From Chitinophagaceae bacterium (GTDB lineage: Bacteria > Bacteroidota > Bacteroidia > Chitinophagales > Chitinophagaceae), in contig JAHEMN010000009.1 in assembly GCA_024643645.1 (NCBI GenBank), forward strand, positions 1-53,942: a stretch of 53,942 nt of DNA, given 5' to 3'. The notes beneath the pieces are model-generated. The model made no database searches. It saw nothing but the letters and a program-made list of their open reading frames with translations, and was not told the origin of the DNA. The stretch's first letter is position 1. Each line of letters begins with the position of its first letter. Shown here piece after piece: positions 38,293 through 48,188 of the stretch. The position numbers and the translations under genes are program-made.

Positions 38293-41200
38293 CTAATTAT
38301 TTACTTCAATCGCTGCCTCTTTCAATTTACCCATCCATACTTTTTTACCTTGCAATCTTTTTACAGCATACATTATGCCAACAAAAATGAAAAATAATGG
38401 CCCTGTAAATCCTAATAATGCAATGAATCTTGTTCCATAGAATCTACCCATTGGTCGTTTCAATCTTTCAGCTATCAGGTACATACTTGGCACCATTATC
38501 AATGTAAGGAAGAAAGAAATTATTAAACCAAAGATGATGGTCCAACTTAATGGTCCCCAAAACACTACACTATCACCACCAAAGAAAATATTCGGACGCA
38601 AATGACTGAATAATCCAACAAAATCAATATTAAATCCAATTGCCAACGGCAATAAACCTAAAATTGTTGCCACTGCCGTTAATAATACTGGTATGATCCT
38701 GATCTTTCCTGCTTGAATTGCAGCTTCTCTTGTACGTAACCCTCTTCCACGAAGTTCATCTGTAAATTCTATGATCAGGATACCATTCTTAATTACTATA
38801 CCGGCTAAACCAACAATACCCACAAGCAACATAATCGTAGCGATCGTCATACCTGTAACTGCATAACCCAACAATACTCCGATTACAGAGAAAAATATTT
38901 CTGTGATCACAATAAATGGCTTACTCATTGAATTGAACTGCAATACCAGGATCAGAAAAATAAGCCCAACAGCTATTAAAAAAGCTGTTCCCAAAAATGC
39001 CTGTGTTTCTTTTTCCTGTTCACTTTGACCGCTTAATCTTATTGTAACATCTGGTGGAATTTTTGATACTTGTTTGAATTCATCAATCTTTACCTGCAGA
39101 TCAGCATTTACCTGACCTACCATTGTTGGATCGGGTACATTACTTTGTAACTGAATAGTACGTTTTACATTTTTCCTTTTTATTCCGCCAGCAGTATTTG
39201 TATAATCAACACTAGCAACAGCACTTAATGGAATTGATTTAACCTGCATTGTATTCATATCCATAAATGTAATACGCATATTAAGCAAGTCAGTAATATT
39301 ATTACGCATCAATTCTGAATTCCGAAGCTGAATTTTATACTCATCTTCACCATCCTTTATCTTACTTACCTCCTTACCAAAAACAGCAGTACGTAATTCC
39401 ATTCCTATTTGTCCCGTACTAACCCCTTCCATCATTGCCTTTTCCCTGTTTACATTAACAGTAATTTCTGGATTCACAAGATCTATATCGGGCTGCAGAT
39501 TTTCTATCCCTTCAATCCTGTTCGTATCTAAATAATTAAACAGGCTCTTTGCTACTAAAGAAATATTTTCAAAATCATCACCTACCACTTCTATATTAAC
39601 GGGAGGATCGGTTGGCGGACCGCCATCTTCCTGTGCAACTTCAATATTTGCACCTGGTATTCCCTGAACCGCATCACGGATTGCATCCTTATAAACCATT
39701 GTACTTTTGCCATGTCTTTTTTCAAACTCTACAAAAGAAACTTGTATACGACCAAGATTTGATTGAATACTTCTATTATTATCTCTTGGATTATTGGCAC
39801 TTACTGCAACATTCGATATTATACTTTCTACTATACTTCCAGGCGCCCCTGGTTTATCTTTTTCTAATACCTTAGCAACCCTTTGTTCCAATACTCTTGT
39901 AATACTATCGGTATACTTTACATCTGTACCCGCAGGTAATTTTAAATATACATAAACAAAATTCGGATCACCACTTGGAAAAAATGTTTGTTTATTGCCA
40001 CGCACCATTAACAAACCGAGGGAGAAAGCAAAAATGCCGAATAAGGAAACAAATGCCCAAATAGGTCGCTTACCTATTAAAATCCATTTTAATAATTTTT
40101 CATACCTGTTCATTAATTTAGGTAAAGCTTTCTGCTGGAAACGATGAATAATATCATTCAATACATAAGCATTCAGTATCATTAATAAAGCCAGTAAGAT
40201 CAAAAAGTTAGCAATACCATGTAACCCGGGCAGATGAAGCAACACTCCGGCAATTACAAATACAAGGAACCATTTATTTTTAAATACTGCATTTTTAGGC
40301 TTTTCAAATTCCTTTCCTTCAGGCTTCATAAAACTTACCGCAAATACCGGATTGAAAATAAATGCTACAATTAAAGATGCTGCCAATGTGAGAATTAATA
40401 TTGTTGGCAAATAGATCATGAACTTTCCGATCAATCCTTTCCAGAATAAAAGCGGAAAGAACGGAGCTAATGTAGTTGCCGTACCTGCCAATACCGGGAT
40501 AAAAACCTCACCGGCTGCTTCTTTTGCACTTCGCTCTATTGGCACTTTTCCATTATTATATATTCGATGCGTATTTTCAATTACAACAATAGCATCATCC
40601 ACTATTATACCTAAGCCGAACAGTAATGCAAACAACACAATAAAATTCAGTGTTACACTTGTTCCAATAATACTATCTGCAACAGGTAAGAATAAAAATG
40701 CAACAAATACACTCAACGGTACACTTAATGCTACAAAGAATGCATTGGTTACTCCCATGAAGAACATCAGAATAAGAAGTACCAAAACAAATCCAATAAT
40801 GATAGTATTGATCAGTTCACCAAATGAAGTTTCTGTTTGTTTACTTTGATCCCCTGTAAATTCAACCCTAAGGTCTTTTGGAATTTCTTCACTTGTCTGT
40901 AATTCAGCAACTGCATTTTTAATTTTATCAGCACATTCAATTAAATTCTCACCTGCTCTTTTAACAATATTAAGTGTTACAACATTTTTACCATCTAAAC
41001 GGGCAAAACTTTCTTTTTCTTTAATGGTATCTTTTAATTCAGCTATATCTCTCAAATAAACAGATGCGCCTCTTGCACTGCTTCGTACAACGATATCCTG
41101 CATATCAGCTATTGTAGTAAACTGACCTTTTATTTTTAAGGTCCTCTTCATATTACCCACTTCAATCAACCCTCCGGTAATATCATTATTTTCTCTGCTA

Positions 41201-41862
41201 ATGGCATTTTCAATATCCATAAAGCTTACCCTGGCCGCCGTCATTTTATATGGGTCTACATTCACTTGTATCTCCCTTTCAGGTGCTCCTACAATTTCTG
41301 CTCTTGTCACTTCACTTAATTCTTCAAACTTATCCTGCATCTTATCAGCATAAGCTTTAAGTTTCATACCATCATAGTCGCCACTTATATTAACAAACAT
41401 GATAGGCATTTCACTAAATGCAAATTCCTGTACATCCGGTTCCTTGGTTAGATTAGTTGGAAGATCTGCCCTTGCTTTATCTATGGCATCTTTAACCTTT
41501 TGCTTAGCCAGTTCAGTTTTTACATCTGTATCAAACTCCACTACTATCAAACTATAATCTGCCTGTGATGTACTTTGTATCTTATTTACCTTGGCCCCAC
41601 TTATACCTTTTAGCTGTTTTTCAATTGGCCTTGTAACAAGATTCTCGATATCTTTTGGTGAATTACCTACATAGACAGTAGCTATTGAAATAGTGGGTAC
41701 TACTATATCGGGAAACTGCTCTTTCGGCATACTGTTGAACTGAATAAGCCCATAAACAGTAATAAGAATTGCAATAATATAGATAGCTGTTCTATTATTT
41801 ACAGCCCAGCTTGTAGGTCCAAATTCTTTGAACTTGTCTTTAATACCTTCAAATATTTTCAT
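38293..41862 (-). CDS. Efflux RND transporter permease subunit
   Basis: YGLIQFNSMPKEQFPDIVVPTISIATVYVGNSPKDIENLVTRPIE; LFGLGIIVDDAIVVIENTHR; GIVIKNGILIIEFTDELRGRG; typical RND permease. Confidence 0.96.
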   Translation of the reverse strand: MKIFEGIKDKFKEFGPTSWAVNNRTAIYIIAILITVYGLIQFNSMPKEQFPDIVVPTISIATVYVGNSPKDIENLVTRPIEKQLKGISGAKVNKIQSTSQADYSLIVVEFDTDVKTELAKQKVKDAIDKARADLPTNLTKEPDVQEFAFSEMPIMFVNISGDYDGMKLKAYADKMQDKFEELSEVTRAEIVGAPEREIQVNVDPYKMTAARVSFMDIENAISRENNDITGGLIEVGNMKRTLKIKGQFTTIADMQDIVVRSSARGASVYLRDIAELKDTIKEKESFARLDGKNVVTLNIVKRAGENLIECADKIKNAVAELQTSEEIPKDLRVEFTGDQSKQTETSFGELINTIIIGFVLVLLILMFFMGVTNAFFVALSVPLSVFVAFLFLPVADSIIGTSVTLNFIVLFALLFGLGIIVDDAIVVIENTHRIYNNGKVPIERSAKEAAGEVFIPVLAGTATTLAPFFPLLFWKGLIGKFMIYLPTILILTLAASLIVAFIFNPVFAVSFMKPEGKEFEKPKNAVFKNKWFLVFVIAGVLLHLPGLHGIANFLILLALLMILNAYVLNDIIHRFQQKALPKLMNRYEKLLKWILIGKRPIWAFVSLFGIFAFSLGLLMVRGNKQTFFPSGDPNFVYVYLKLPAGTDVKYTDSITRVLEQRVAKVLEKDKPGAPGSIVESIISNVAVSANNPRDNNRSIQSNLGRIQVSFVEFEKRHGKSTMVYKDAIRDAVQGIPGANIEVAQEDGGPPTDPPVNIEVVGDDFENISLVAKSLFNYLDTNRIEGIENLQPDIDLVNPEITVNVNREKAMMEGVSTGQIGMELRTAVFGKEVSKIKDGEDEYKIQLRNSELMRNNITDLLNMRITFMDMNTMQVKSIPLSAVASVDYTNTAGGIKRKNVKRTIQLQSNVPDPTMVGQVNADLQVKIDEFKQVSKIPPDVTIRLSGQSEQEKETQAFLGTAFLIAVGLIFLILVLQFNSMSKPFIVITEIFFSVIGVLLGYAVTGMTIATIMLLVGIVGLAGIVIKNGILIIEFTDELRGRGLRTREAAIQAGKIRIIPVLLTAVATILGLLPLAIGFNIDFVGLFSHLRPNIFFGGDSVVFWGPLSWTIIFGLIISFFLTLIMVPSMYLIAERLKRPMGRFYGTRFIALLGFTGPLFFIFVGIMYAVKRLQGKKVWMGKLKEAAIEVNN

Positions 41863-41999
41863 CAGAAATATTTTAAATCGTCTATTAGTTTTTGTTAAGT
41901 CAGCTTATATACAACTATCATCATCCTTTGCTCCTTTCCTTCCCAAAAAGTAGGATCACCTACTTCAACTTTCTGTTCTCTATTCACCATTAAATTTTT

Positions 42000-43217
42000 T
42001 TATGATTTTGTAGTAACTACTTGACCATCATAAACTGTCTGATAACCTGTTGTAATAATTAATTCCCCTCCGGTTAATCCACTTTTAATTTCCATTAGTC
42101 CGTTATATGCTTCACCGGGAATAACTGTTTTTTTACGGGCTACCATTTTATCACCAGACTTTTCCATTACATACACATATTTAGAATTTTCATCGCTCTG
42201 TACAACATTAATCGGAACAGCAACAGTTGCTTTGGCTTCATAGTCCAATATTTTCATTGTTGCTGTCTGGTTTGGCTTCAGCAAAGGATCTGATGGCAAT
42301 TTTGCCTCAGTTATAAATGATCTTGTAGTTGGATCTATTGATGCGCCTACAATACTGATCACTGATGTAAATGCAGGCTTTCCAGTTTCCGGCACTTCTA
42401 TTTCAACTTTTTCACCTTTCTTCACTCTTGAAATATAATTTTCAGGAATATTTGTAACGATTTTCAAACTACTGGTATTTACAATCCGTATTCCAGTACC
42501 CGGCATAGCTGCACTTTGTGGAGAAAAGAATTCTCCAACTTTCACATTCATTTGATCTATTACACCACTTATTCCTGCATACACATTTGACATATTAACT
42601 TGCTCCTGTGCCATTGCAACCTGAGCTTGTGCTGCTTTCAGCTGGCTTTGCAATGCATCAACATCTGCTTTTGCATTGATCACTTGTATCTCAGCACCAA
42701 TATTCTGTTTCCACAAATTTTCATATCGTTCATACACAGTTTGTGCTTGTGTTAACCTTGCTTTCAATACGCCGGTTTGTTGTTGGGCAGCATTTACAGA
42801 TTGCCTGGCCAAAGCATCATCAAGTTTTAATAGAAGCTGACCCTTACTTACCCTGTTGCCAAGTTTTGCATATACCGCTTTTACTTGTCCTCCCTGTCCT
42901 GATGGTGCTACATAAGCAATTCCGTCAGCATCAACTTTACCTTGCAATTCAATAAAATGTGTAAAATCGTTGATACGTAGTGTATCAACAATTACAAGTT
43001 TTTTTACAAGGTTTGCAGCATCAGGATCAGCTTTAGCCAGTTCATCTTCCAATGTTCGGATCTCAGCATCCAAGGCACTTTTCTCCTTTTTCAGTTTTTC
43101 AATTTTTACCTGCAGGTCACCGATATTTCCTTTTTTATCTTTTGCACCTGTTCCGCATGAAGCCAGAAAAATTCCTGCTATTGCTGTAATAACCAGTACA
43201 GTTACTAACCTTTTCAT
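42000..43217 (-). CDS. Efflux RND transporter periplasmic adaptor subunit
   Basis: Lipobox LASCGTG; coiled-coil; GRVSKGQLLLKLDDALARQSVNAAQ; PENYISRVKKGEKVEIEVPETG; LIITTGYQTVYDGQVV. Confidence 0.93.
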   Translation of the reverse strand: MKRLVTVLVITAIAGIFLASCGTGAKDKKGNIGDLQVKIEKLKKEKSALDAEIRTLEDELAKADPDAANLVKKLVIVDTLRINDFTHFIELQGKVDADGIAYVAPSGQGGQVKAVYAKLGNRVSKGQLLLKLDDALARQSVNAAQQQTGVLKARLTQAQTVYERYENLWKQNIGAEIQVINAKADVDALQSQLKAAQAQVAMAQEQVNMSNVYAGISGVIDQMNVKVGEFFSPQSAAMPGTGIRIVNTSSLKIVTNIPENYISRVKKGEKVEIEVPETGKPAFTSVISIVGASIDPTTRSFITEAKLPSDPLLKPNQTATMKILDYEAKATVAVPINVVQSDENSKYVYVMEKSGDKMVARKKTVIPGEAYNGLMEIKSGLTGGELIITTGYQTVYDGQVVTTKS

Positions 43218-43251
43218 ATTATTTATATTATAGTTTGTATTCATTAAATTA

Positions 43252-44679
43252 TTATTGAAGCTTCCCTGTTGCCTTCATAAAATCCACTTTCGAAATAATG
43301 GCATCATACAAAGCAGTTATATAATTTGTCTGAGCAGTTTTCATTTCAGTTTGTGCGGTATTGATCTCCATTTGAGATCCTGTACCCATTTCATATTTCT
43401 TTTTTGTCTGATTAAAAACTTTTTCAGCCAACTCCATGTTTTTTTTCTGATAATCCATTGTTGCTATTGCTGAACGAAAATTATTCTTTGCTGTCATTAC
43501 TTCATTATCGATAGAATGCTCCAGTGCCTCTATCTGGTTATCTATTTTTTCAACCTCAAGCTTTGCTTGCTCAATTTTTGATTTTGTAAAGAATCCATTG
43601 AAAATTGGAACAGATATTTTCAGGCTCACCGTAGATATGGTAAACCAATCGCCTTTACCGGTAAAATCCCATTGATTTCGCTGTGCATTCTTTGCATATA
43701 ATGCATTAAGACTTAACGTTGGTATCTGGCTTAGTTTGTAACGGCGTACATTATACTCATTAAGGGATTTACCCATTTTTGCATACTGATATTCCTTGCG
43801 ATCATCATATGTATACTCACTTTTCTCTAATATTCCCTCTTTGATCTCTTCATCAGTAAGCTTATCGGTTAATACCAACTCATCTTTTAAAGGCATACCA
43901 ATTAAAACCTTCAGACCATAATATCCATTGGAAATGGTATTCATCACTTTACTTTTTTCAGTTTGCAGGTTTGCCAATTGTACACTAACCTTATCTACAT
44001 CTAATTTTTCTGCAAACCCATTTTCATATATGATGCGGGTATCTTTTAATAACTTTTCTATCAATGCAATATTTGCATCCAGCAATTCTACTTGTGTTTT
44101 ACTAACAACAAGCTGGTAATAGATTTTATAGATATTGGCTTTGATCATCTCTTCTGTTACCTCTGCATTTTTCTTCCTGAATTCAAGCGCAGCATCACGG
44201 GCAATTAATCCTACAAAAACCTGTCCGTCAAAAAGTAATTGCTGCAGACTAATACCGGCAGTTGTACTGAACTTTGATCCAAATTGTGCCGCTATGAATC
44301 CAAAATTATCAGGCTTTACGATTGCTTGCCCATTACCATCTTTCACACCTTCGTCAATTAAAACCTGGTATGTTGCCGGTGAAATGAAGTTGGGTATAAC
44401 CTGTGTTGCAACATTTGGATTATAAGCCGACTCGATGCTTGCATTAATATGCGGTAAAGCGTTTGAGGTGAATTCACGGTTTTGCTGTACTTGTATTTTT
44501 ACATCAACCAATGCATTTTTTACATTCACATTATTCTTTTTAGCATAGTCAATTGTTTGTTGAATGCTGAATTCATGTTTTGCAACAACCGGAACACTTT
44601 TTTGCTGAGCAGAGATTGCAAGTGGTAAAGAGAATAGTCCGTATACAATTATGAAAAAGCTATTTTTTACTTTCTTCAT
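43252..44679 (-). CDS. TolC family outer membrane protein
   Basis: FSIQQTIDYAKKNNVNVKNALVDVKIQ...VSLKISVPIFNGFFTKSKIEQAKLEVEKI...EMGTGSQMEINTAQTEMKTAQTNYITALYDAIISKVDFMKATGKL. Confidence 0.94.
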   Translation of the reverse strand: MKKVKNSFFIIVYGLFSLPLAISAQQKSVPVVAKHEFSIQQTIDYAKKNNVNVKNALVDVKIQVQQNREFTSNALPHINASIESAYNPNVATQVIPNFISPATYQVLIDEGVKDGNGQAIVKPDNFGFIAAQFGSKFSTTAGISLQQLLFDGQVFVGLIARDAALEFRKKNAEVTEEMIKANIYKIYYQLVVSKTQVELLDANIALIEKLLKDTRIIYENGFAEKLDVDKVSVQLANLQTEKSKVMNTISNGYYGLKVLIGMPLKDELVLTDKLTDEEIKEGILEKSEYTYDDRKEYQYAKMGKSLNEYNVRRYKLSQIPTLSLNALYAKNAQRNQWDFTGKGDWFTISTVSLKISVPIFNGFFTKSKIEQAKLEVEKIDNQIEALEHSIDNEVMTAKNNFRSAIATMDYQKKNMELAEKVFNQTKKKYEMGTGSQMEINTAQTEMKTAQTNYITALYDAIISKVDFMKATGKLQ

Positions 44680-45298
44680 ACGAAAGATTTTTTTGTCGTT
44701 GTTCATTATATTTCTGTATCAGTTTATGTCCTTTAATAGTGGCTAACCCATAAATAAAATTTTCAATTATTATTTCAGATGTTGTTGCCAGATTATATTT
44801 TCCGGGAGAGAATACGGTAACGTTAAATGCTATCATCATTGATTCGATCCTGAATTTCGACATCACATCAACATTTATTTCAGGACGATAGAGTTCATCT
44901 TTAATTCCCCATTCAATATTATCTGAAATGATCTGTAAAAGAAATTTGTCCTTATGGTCACGGAATCTTTTATACGCTTTGTGATGAAATTTTTCAAGAT
45001 CGTATAACAACATGGGATTCATATTACTGAACTCTTCTATGATCCTTTCCATGGTTATAAATATTTCATGAATGGCATTTGTAGCATCTTTCTTACAGGC
45101 AAGGCAGTCATTCTGAATCTCATTGATATGCCCTTCCACAACTCCATCTACCAACTCATCTTTATCTGCAAAGTATTGATACAGCGTTTTTTTCGACATT
45201 CCGAGGTTGTTGGCAATATCATCCATTGAAACTGAACGAATGCCATATTGCAAAAACAACTCTTCCGCCTTAACTAATATTCTTTCTTTTGTCTCCAT
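44660..45298 (-). CDS. TetR/AcrR family transcriptional regulator
   Basis: KERILVKAEELFLQYGIRSVSMDDIANNLGMSKKTLYQYFADKDELVDGVV HTH; first gene of the RND operon. Confidence 0.95.
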   Translation of the reverse strand: METKERILVKAEELFLQYGIRSVSMDDIANNLGMSKKTLYQYFADKDELVDGVVEGHINEIQNDCLACKKDATNAIHEIFITMERIIEEFSNMNPMLLYDLEKFHHKAYKRFRDHKDKFLLQIISDNIEWGIKDELYRPEINVDVMSKFRIESMMIAFNVTVFSPGKYNLATTSEIIIENFIYGLATIKGHKLIQKYNEQRQKNLSYEESKK

Positions 45299-45434
45299 AA
45301 TTAAAAATGAGAAGGCAAAACTATGGAAACTTTAATCGTAACCAAAGTTTCCAACCTGCTTTTTTTACCGTTCATCGAATTTTCACCGAAATCATAGCCG
45401 CAATATTTGCCATACCTTAGCCGCTTAATTATTT

Positions 45435-46064
45435 ATGAGTATGGCAAGTAACCCCCAATCAAAGAGTACAATTAAACAGATTTTTCATTTTTTTGTTCAA
45501 GGGCTGATCATACTTGCCCCAATCGGGATCACAGGTTACCTGCTTTACTGGCTGTTTGATATGGTTGATGGGATCCTCAGACCTTTTGTTAATATTCCCG
45601 GTCTTGGATTTGTTATTATCATACTTTTTGTGATCCTTGTCGGCTGGGTCAGTTCTTCCTTTTTAATGGGCAGTTTCATCAATTTTTTTGATCAATGGAT
45701 GGAAAGAACACCCGGTATAAAGTTTATCTATACTTCCACCAAGGACTTTTTTGAAGCATTTGCAGGAGATAAAAGAAAATTCAATAAAGCTGTAATGGCT
45801 TCTGTGTTTTCAGAAGATGTGTGGATCATTGGATTTTTAACGGATGAAGAAATGCAAAAATTTGAAATAGGTGCTGACAAAGTAGCGGTATATGTGCCCC
45901 AGGCTTACAATTTTGCCGGCCAATTATATATATTACCGAGAGACAAGGTTAAAAAGATAGAGCATATAACTTCGGGTGAAGCAATGAAGTATGCTGTTAC
46001 AGGTGGTGTAGTAGATCTTGAAGCAGAAAGAAGTCCTGAAACTATTAATGATGCAGAAAAATGA
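45435..46064 (+). CDS. DUF502 domain-containing membrane protein
   Basis: FFVQGLIILAPIGITGYLLYWLFDMVDGILRPF...IPGLGFVIIILFVILVGWVSSSFLMGSFINFFDQWMERTPGIKFIYTSTKDFFEAF. Confidence 0.92.
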   Translation: MSMASNPQSKSTIKQIFHFFVQGLIILAPIGITGYLLYWLFDMVDGILRPFVNIPGLGFVIIILFVILVGWVSSSFLMGSFINFFDQWMERTPGIKFIYTSTKDFFEAFAGDKRKFNKAVMASVFSEDVWIIGFLTDEEMQKFEIGADKVAVYVPQAYNFAGQLYILPRDKVKKIEHITSGEAMKYAVTGGVVDLEAERSPETINDAEK

Positions 46065-47032
46065 TAAAGAAATATTCTTTTACGGTTTTAATTCTATTGT
46101 TGGTTACGCAACAATGTTTTTGCTGGGGTTTTTATGGTCATAGAAAGATCAATTACTATTCAGTATTTCTGCTACCACCTGAAATGATGGTATTATTTAA
46201 GTCTCAGATCGATTTTCTTTCTGAGCATGCAGTTGATCCCGATAAAAGGAGATATGCTATTGCAGAAGAAGGACCAAGACATTATATTGATTTAGATAAC
46301 TATGGTGCATACCCTTATGATGCCTTGCCAAGAAAATGGAATGATGCTGTTGCCAAATATTCTGAAGACACATTGAATATGAATGGTATTGTACCCTGGT
46401 GGATACAAACTATGCTTGGAAGACTTACTAATGCATTTAAAGAAAAGAACCAGGCCATGATCCTGAAATATGCTGCTGAAATAGGTCATTATATAGCCGA
46501 TTCTCATGTACCCTTACATGCCAGCTCCAATCATAATGGTCAGTTTACTGATCAAAAAGGTATTCATGGTTTTTGGGAGAGCCGTGTACCGGAATTACTG
46601 GCAGAAAAAGAATGGGATTTCTTTATTGGAAAAGCAGAATATCTTAAAAATCCCGGAGAGTTTATCTGGGACAGAGTATTAGAAAGCGGGGCTGCTTCTG
46701 ATACTGTTTTGAAATTTGAAAAAGAACTAACTAAGAAATTTCCGGGTGATCAGAAATATTCATTTGAAGACAGAAATGGCATCACCATCCGTCAATATTC
46801 ATCCTCATTTACCAAAGCATATGATGCAATGATGAAAGGAATGGTAGAACGCAGAATGCGACAGTCCATCTTTGCTGTAGCTTCTTTTTGGTATACGGCT
46901 TGGGTAAATGCTGGTCAGCCTGACCTTAAGAATTTATCAAACAAAGAATTTTCAGCAAACGATATGAAGGAGTTTGAAAAGTTGAACAATTCATGGAACA
47001 ATGCACCAATAAAGGGAAGGGAGCATGATTGA
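46061..47032 (+). CDS. Zinc-dependent phospholipase C / S1-P1 nuclease-like protein, exported
   Basis: Mature N-terminal WGFYGHRKIN; EIGHYIADSHVPLHASSNHNGQFTDQKGIHGFWESRVPELL zinc-ligand pattern; 4-nt overlap with DUF502 gene. Confidence 0.82.
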   Translation: MIKKYSFTVLILLLVTQQCFCWGFYGHRKINYYSVFLLPPEMMVLFKSQIDFLSEHAVDPDKRRYAIAEEGPRHYIDLDNYGAYPYDALPRKWNDAVAKYSEDTLNMNGIVPWWIQTMLGRLTNAFKEKNQAMILKYAAEIGHYIADSHVPLHASSNHNGQFTDQKGIHGFWESRVPELLAEKEWDFFIGKAEYLKNPGEFIWDRVLESGAASDTVLKFEKELTKKFPGDQKYSFEDRNGITIRQYSSSFTKAYDAMMKGMVERRMRQSIFAVASFWYTAWVNAGQPDLKNLSNKEFSANDMKEFEKLNNSWNNAPIKGREHD

Positions 47033-47100
47033 TCTATTAATTAATTCTCAAACATCTGAACTGAGTAAACAGATTTTCAATTGAAAATATTTCCAATCAA

Positions 47101-47108
47101 TACCTTTG
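47101..47108 (+). promoter_or_regulatory. TAnnTTTG -7-type promoter element, serC
   Basis: TACCTTTG 4 nt before ATG 47113; TTTC at 47075-47078 roughly at -33 spacing. Confidence 0.5.
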
Positions 47109-47112
47109 CGGC

Positions 47113-48183
47113 ATGATTCACAATTTTAATGCTGGTCCTTCTGTATTACCTAAGGAAGTTTTTGAAGAAGCCAGCCGGTCAGTTTTAAATTTTAATAATA
47201 CTGGTCTTTCCATTTTAGAAATCGGTCATCGTACTCCACTTTTTGAACCCGTAATGGCAGAAGCCAGGTTATTAGTAAAAGAATTAATGAGCCTGGATAA
47301 TGATCATGAAGTTTTATTTCTTCATGGCGGTGCCACTACTCAATTCATGCAAATTCCAATGAATCTGTTGAATGAAAACGAAGTAGCAGCATATACAGAA
47401 ACCGGCACTTGGGCCAATAAAGCTATCAAAGAAGCAAAATTCTTTGGGCATGTGGAGATAGTTGGTTCCGCAAAAGCCGATAACTATACAACCATTCCAA
47501 AAGAAATAGTTACTCCACCAACTGCTGCTTATCTGCATATCACCACCAACGAAACAATTGCCGGAACACAATGGCATAATATGCCGTATGATTGTGGTGT
47601 TCCCCTGGTTGCTGATATGAGCAGTGATATATTAAGCAGGCAACTGGAGTTTAATAAATTTGACCTGATCTATGCCGGGGCTCAAAAAAATATGGGAGCT
47701 GCTGGTGTTAACCTTGTTGTAGTCAATAAAAATATTCTTGGCAAGGTAAAAAGGGCGATTCCAACCATACTTGACTATCGCAATCACATTGCTGAAAAAA
47801 GTATGCTTAATACTCCTCCTGTATTTGCTGTGTATGTTGCCATGCTTACTTTACGTTGGCTTAAAAATAAAGGAGGTGTTGCCGCCATTGAAAAAGAAAA
47901 TAATAAAAAAGCAAAATTATTTTATGATACTTTAGATGCATTACCATTATTTAAAGGACCTGTTGCAAAAGAAGATCGTAGTAAAATGAATGCTGTCTTT
48001 ATTATTGAAGATGATAATCTGGAAAAAGAATTTCTGGAAATATGCAAGAATGAAGGGTTGGTAGGTGTAAAAGGCCATAGAAGTGTTGGTGGTTTCCGGA
48101 TTTCTATGTACAATGCCCTCTCACTTGAAAGTGTAAAAGTTATAACAGAATTAATGAAGAATTTCGCAAATAAAAAAGGATAA
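47113..48183 (+). CDS. serC: Phosphoserine aminotransferase
   Basis: MIHNFNAGPSVLPKEVFEEA; LFLHGGATTQFMQIPMNL; LIYAGAQKNMGAAGVNLVVV; VGVKGHRSVGGFRISMYNALSLESVKVI. Confidence 0.97.
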   Translation: MIHNFNAGPSVLPKEVFEEASRSVLNFNNTGLSILEIGHRTPLFEPVMAEARLLVKELMSLDNDHEVLFLHGGATTQFMQIPMNLLNENEVAAYTETGTWANKAIKEAKFFGHVEIVGSAKADNYTTIPKEIVTPPTAAYLHITTNETIAGTQWHNMPYDCGVPLVADMSSDILSRQLEFNKFDLIYAGAQKNMGAAGVNLVVVNKNILGKVKRAIPTILDYRNHIAEKSMLNTPPVFAVYVAMLTLRWLKNKGGVAAIEKENNKKAKLFYDTLDALPLFKGPVAKEDRSKMNAVFIIEDDNLEKEFLEICKNEGLVGVKGHRSVGGFRISMYNALSLESVKVITELMKNFANKKG

Positions 48184-48188
48184 ATAAA

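Noticed and set aside
40418-40849. 143-aa plus-strand ORF
   Set aside because: Antisense to the RND permease; no recognisable domain.
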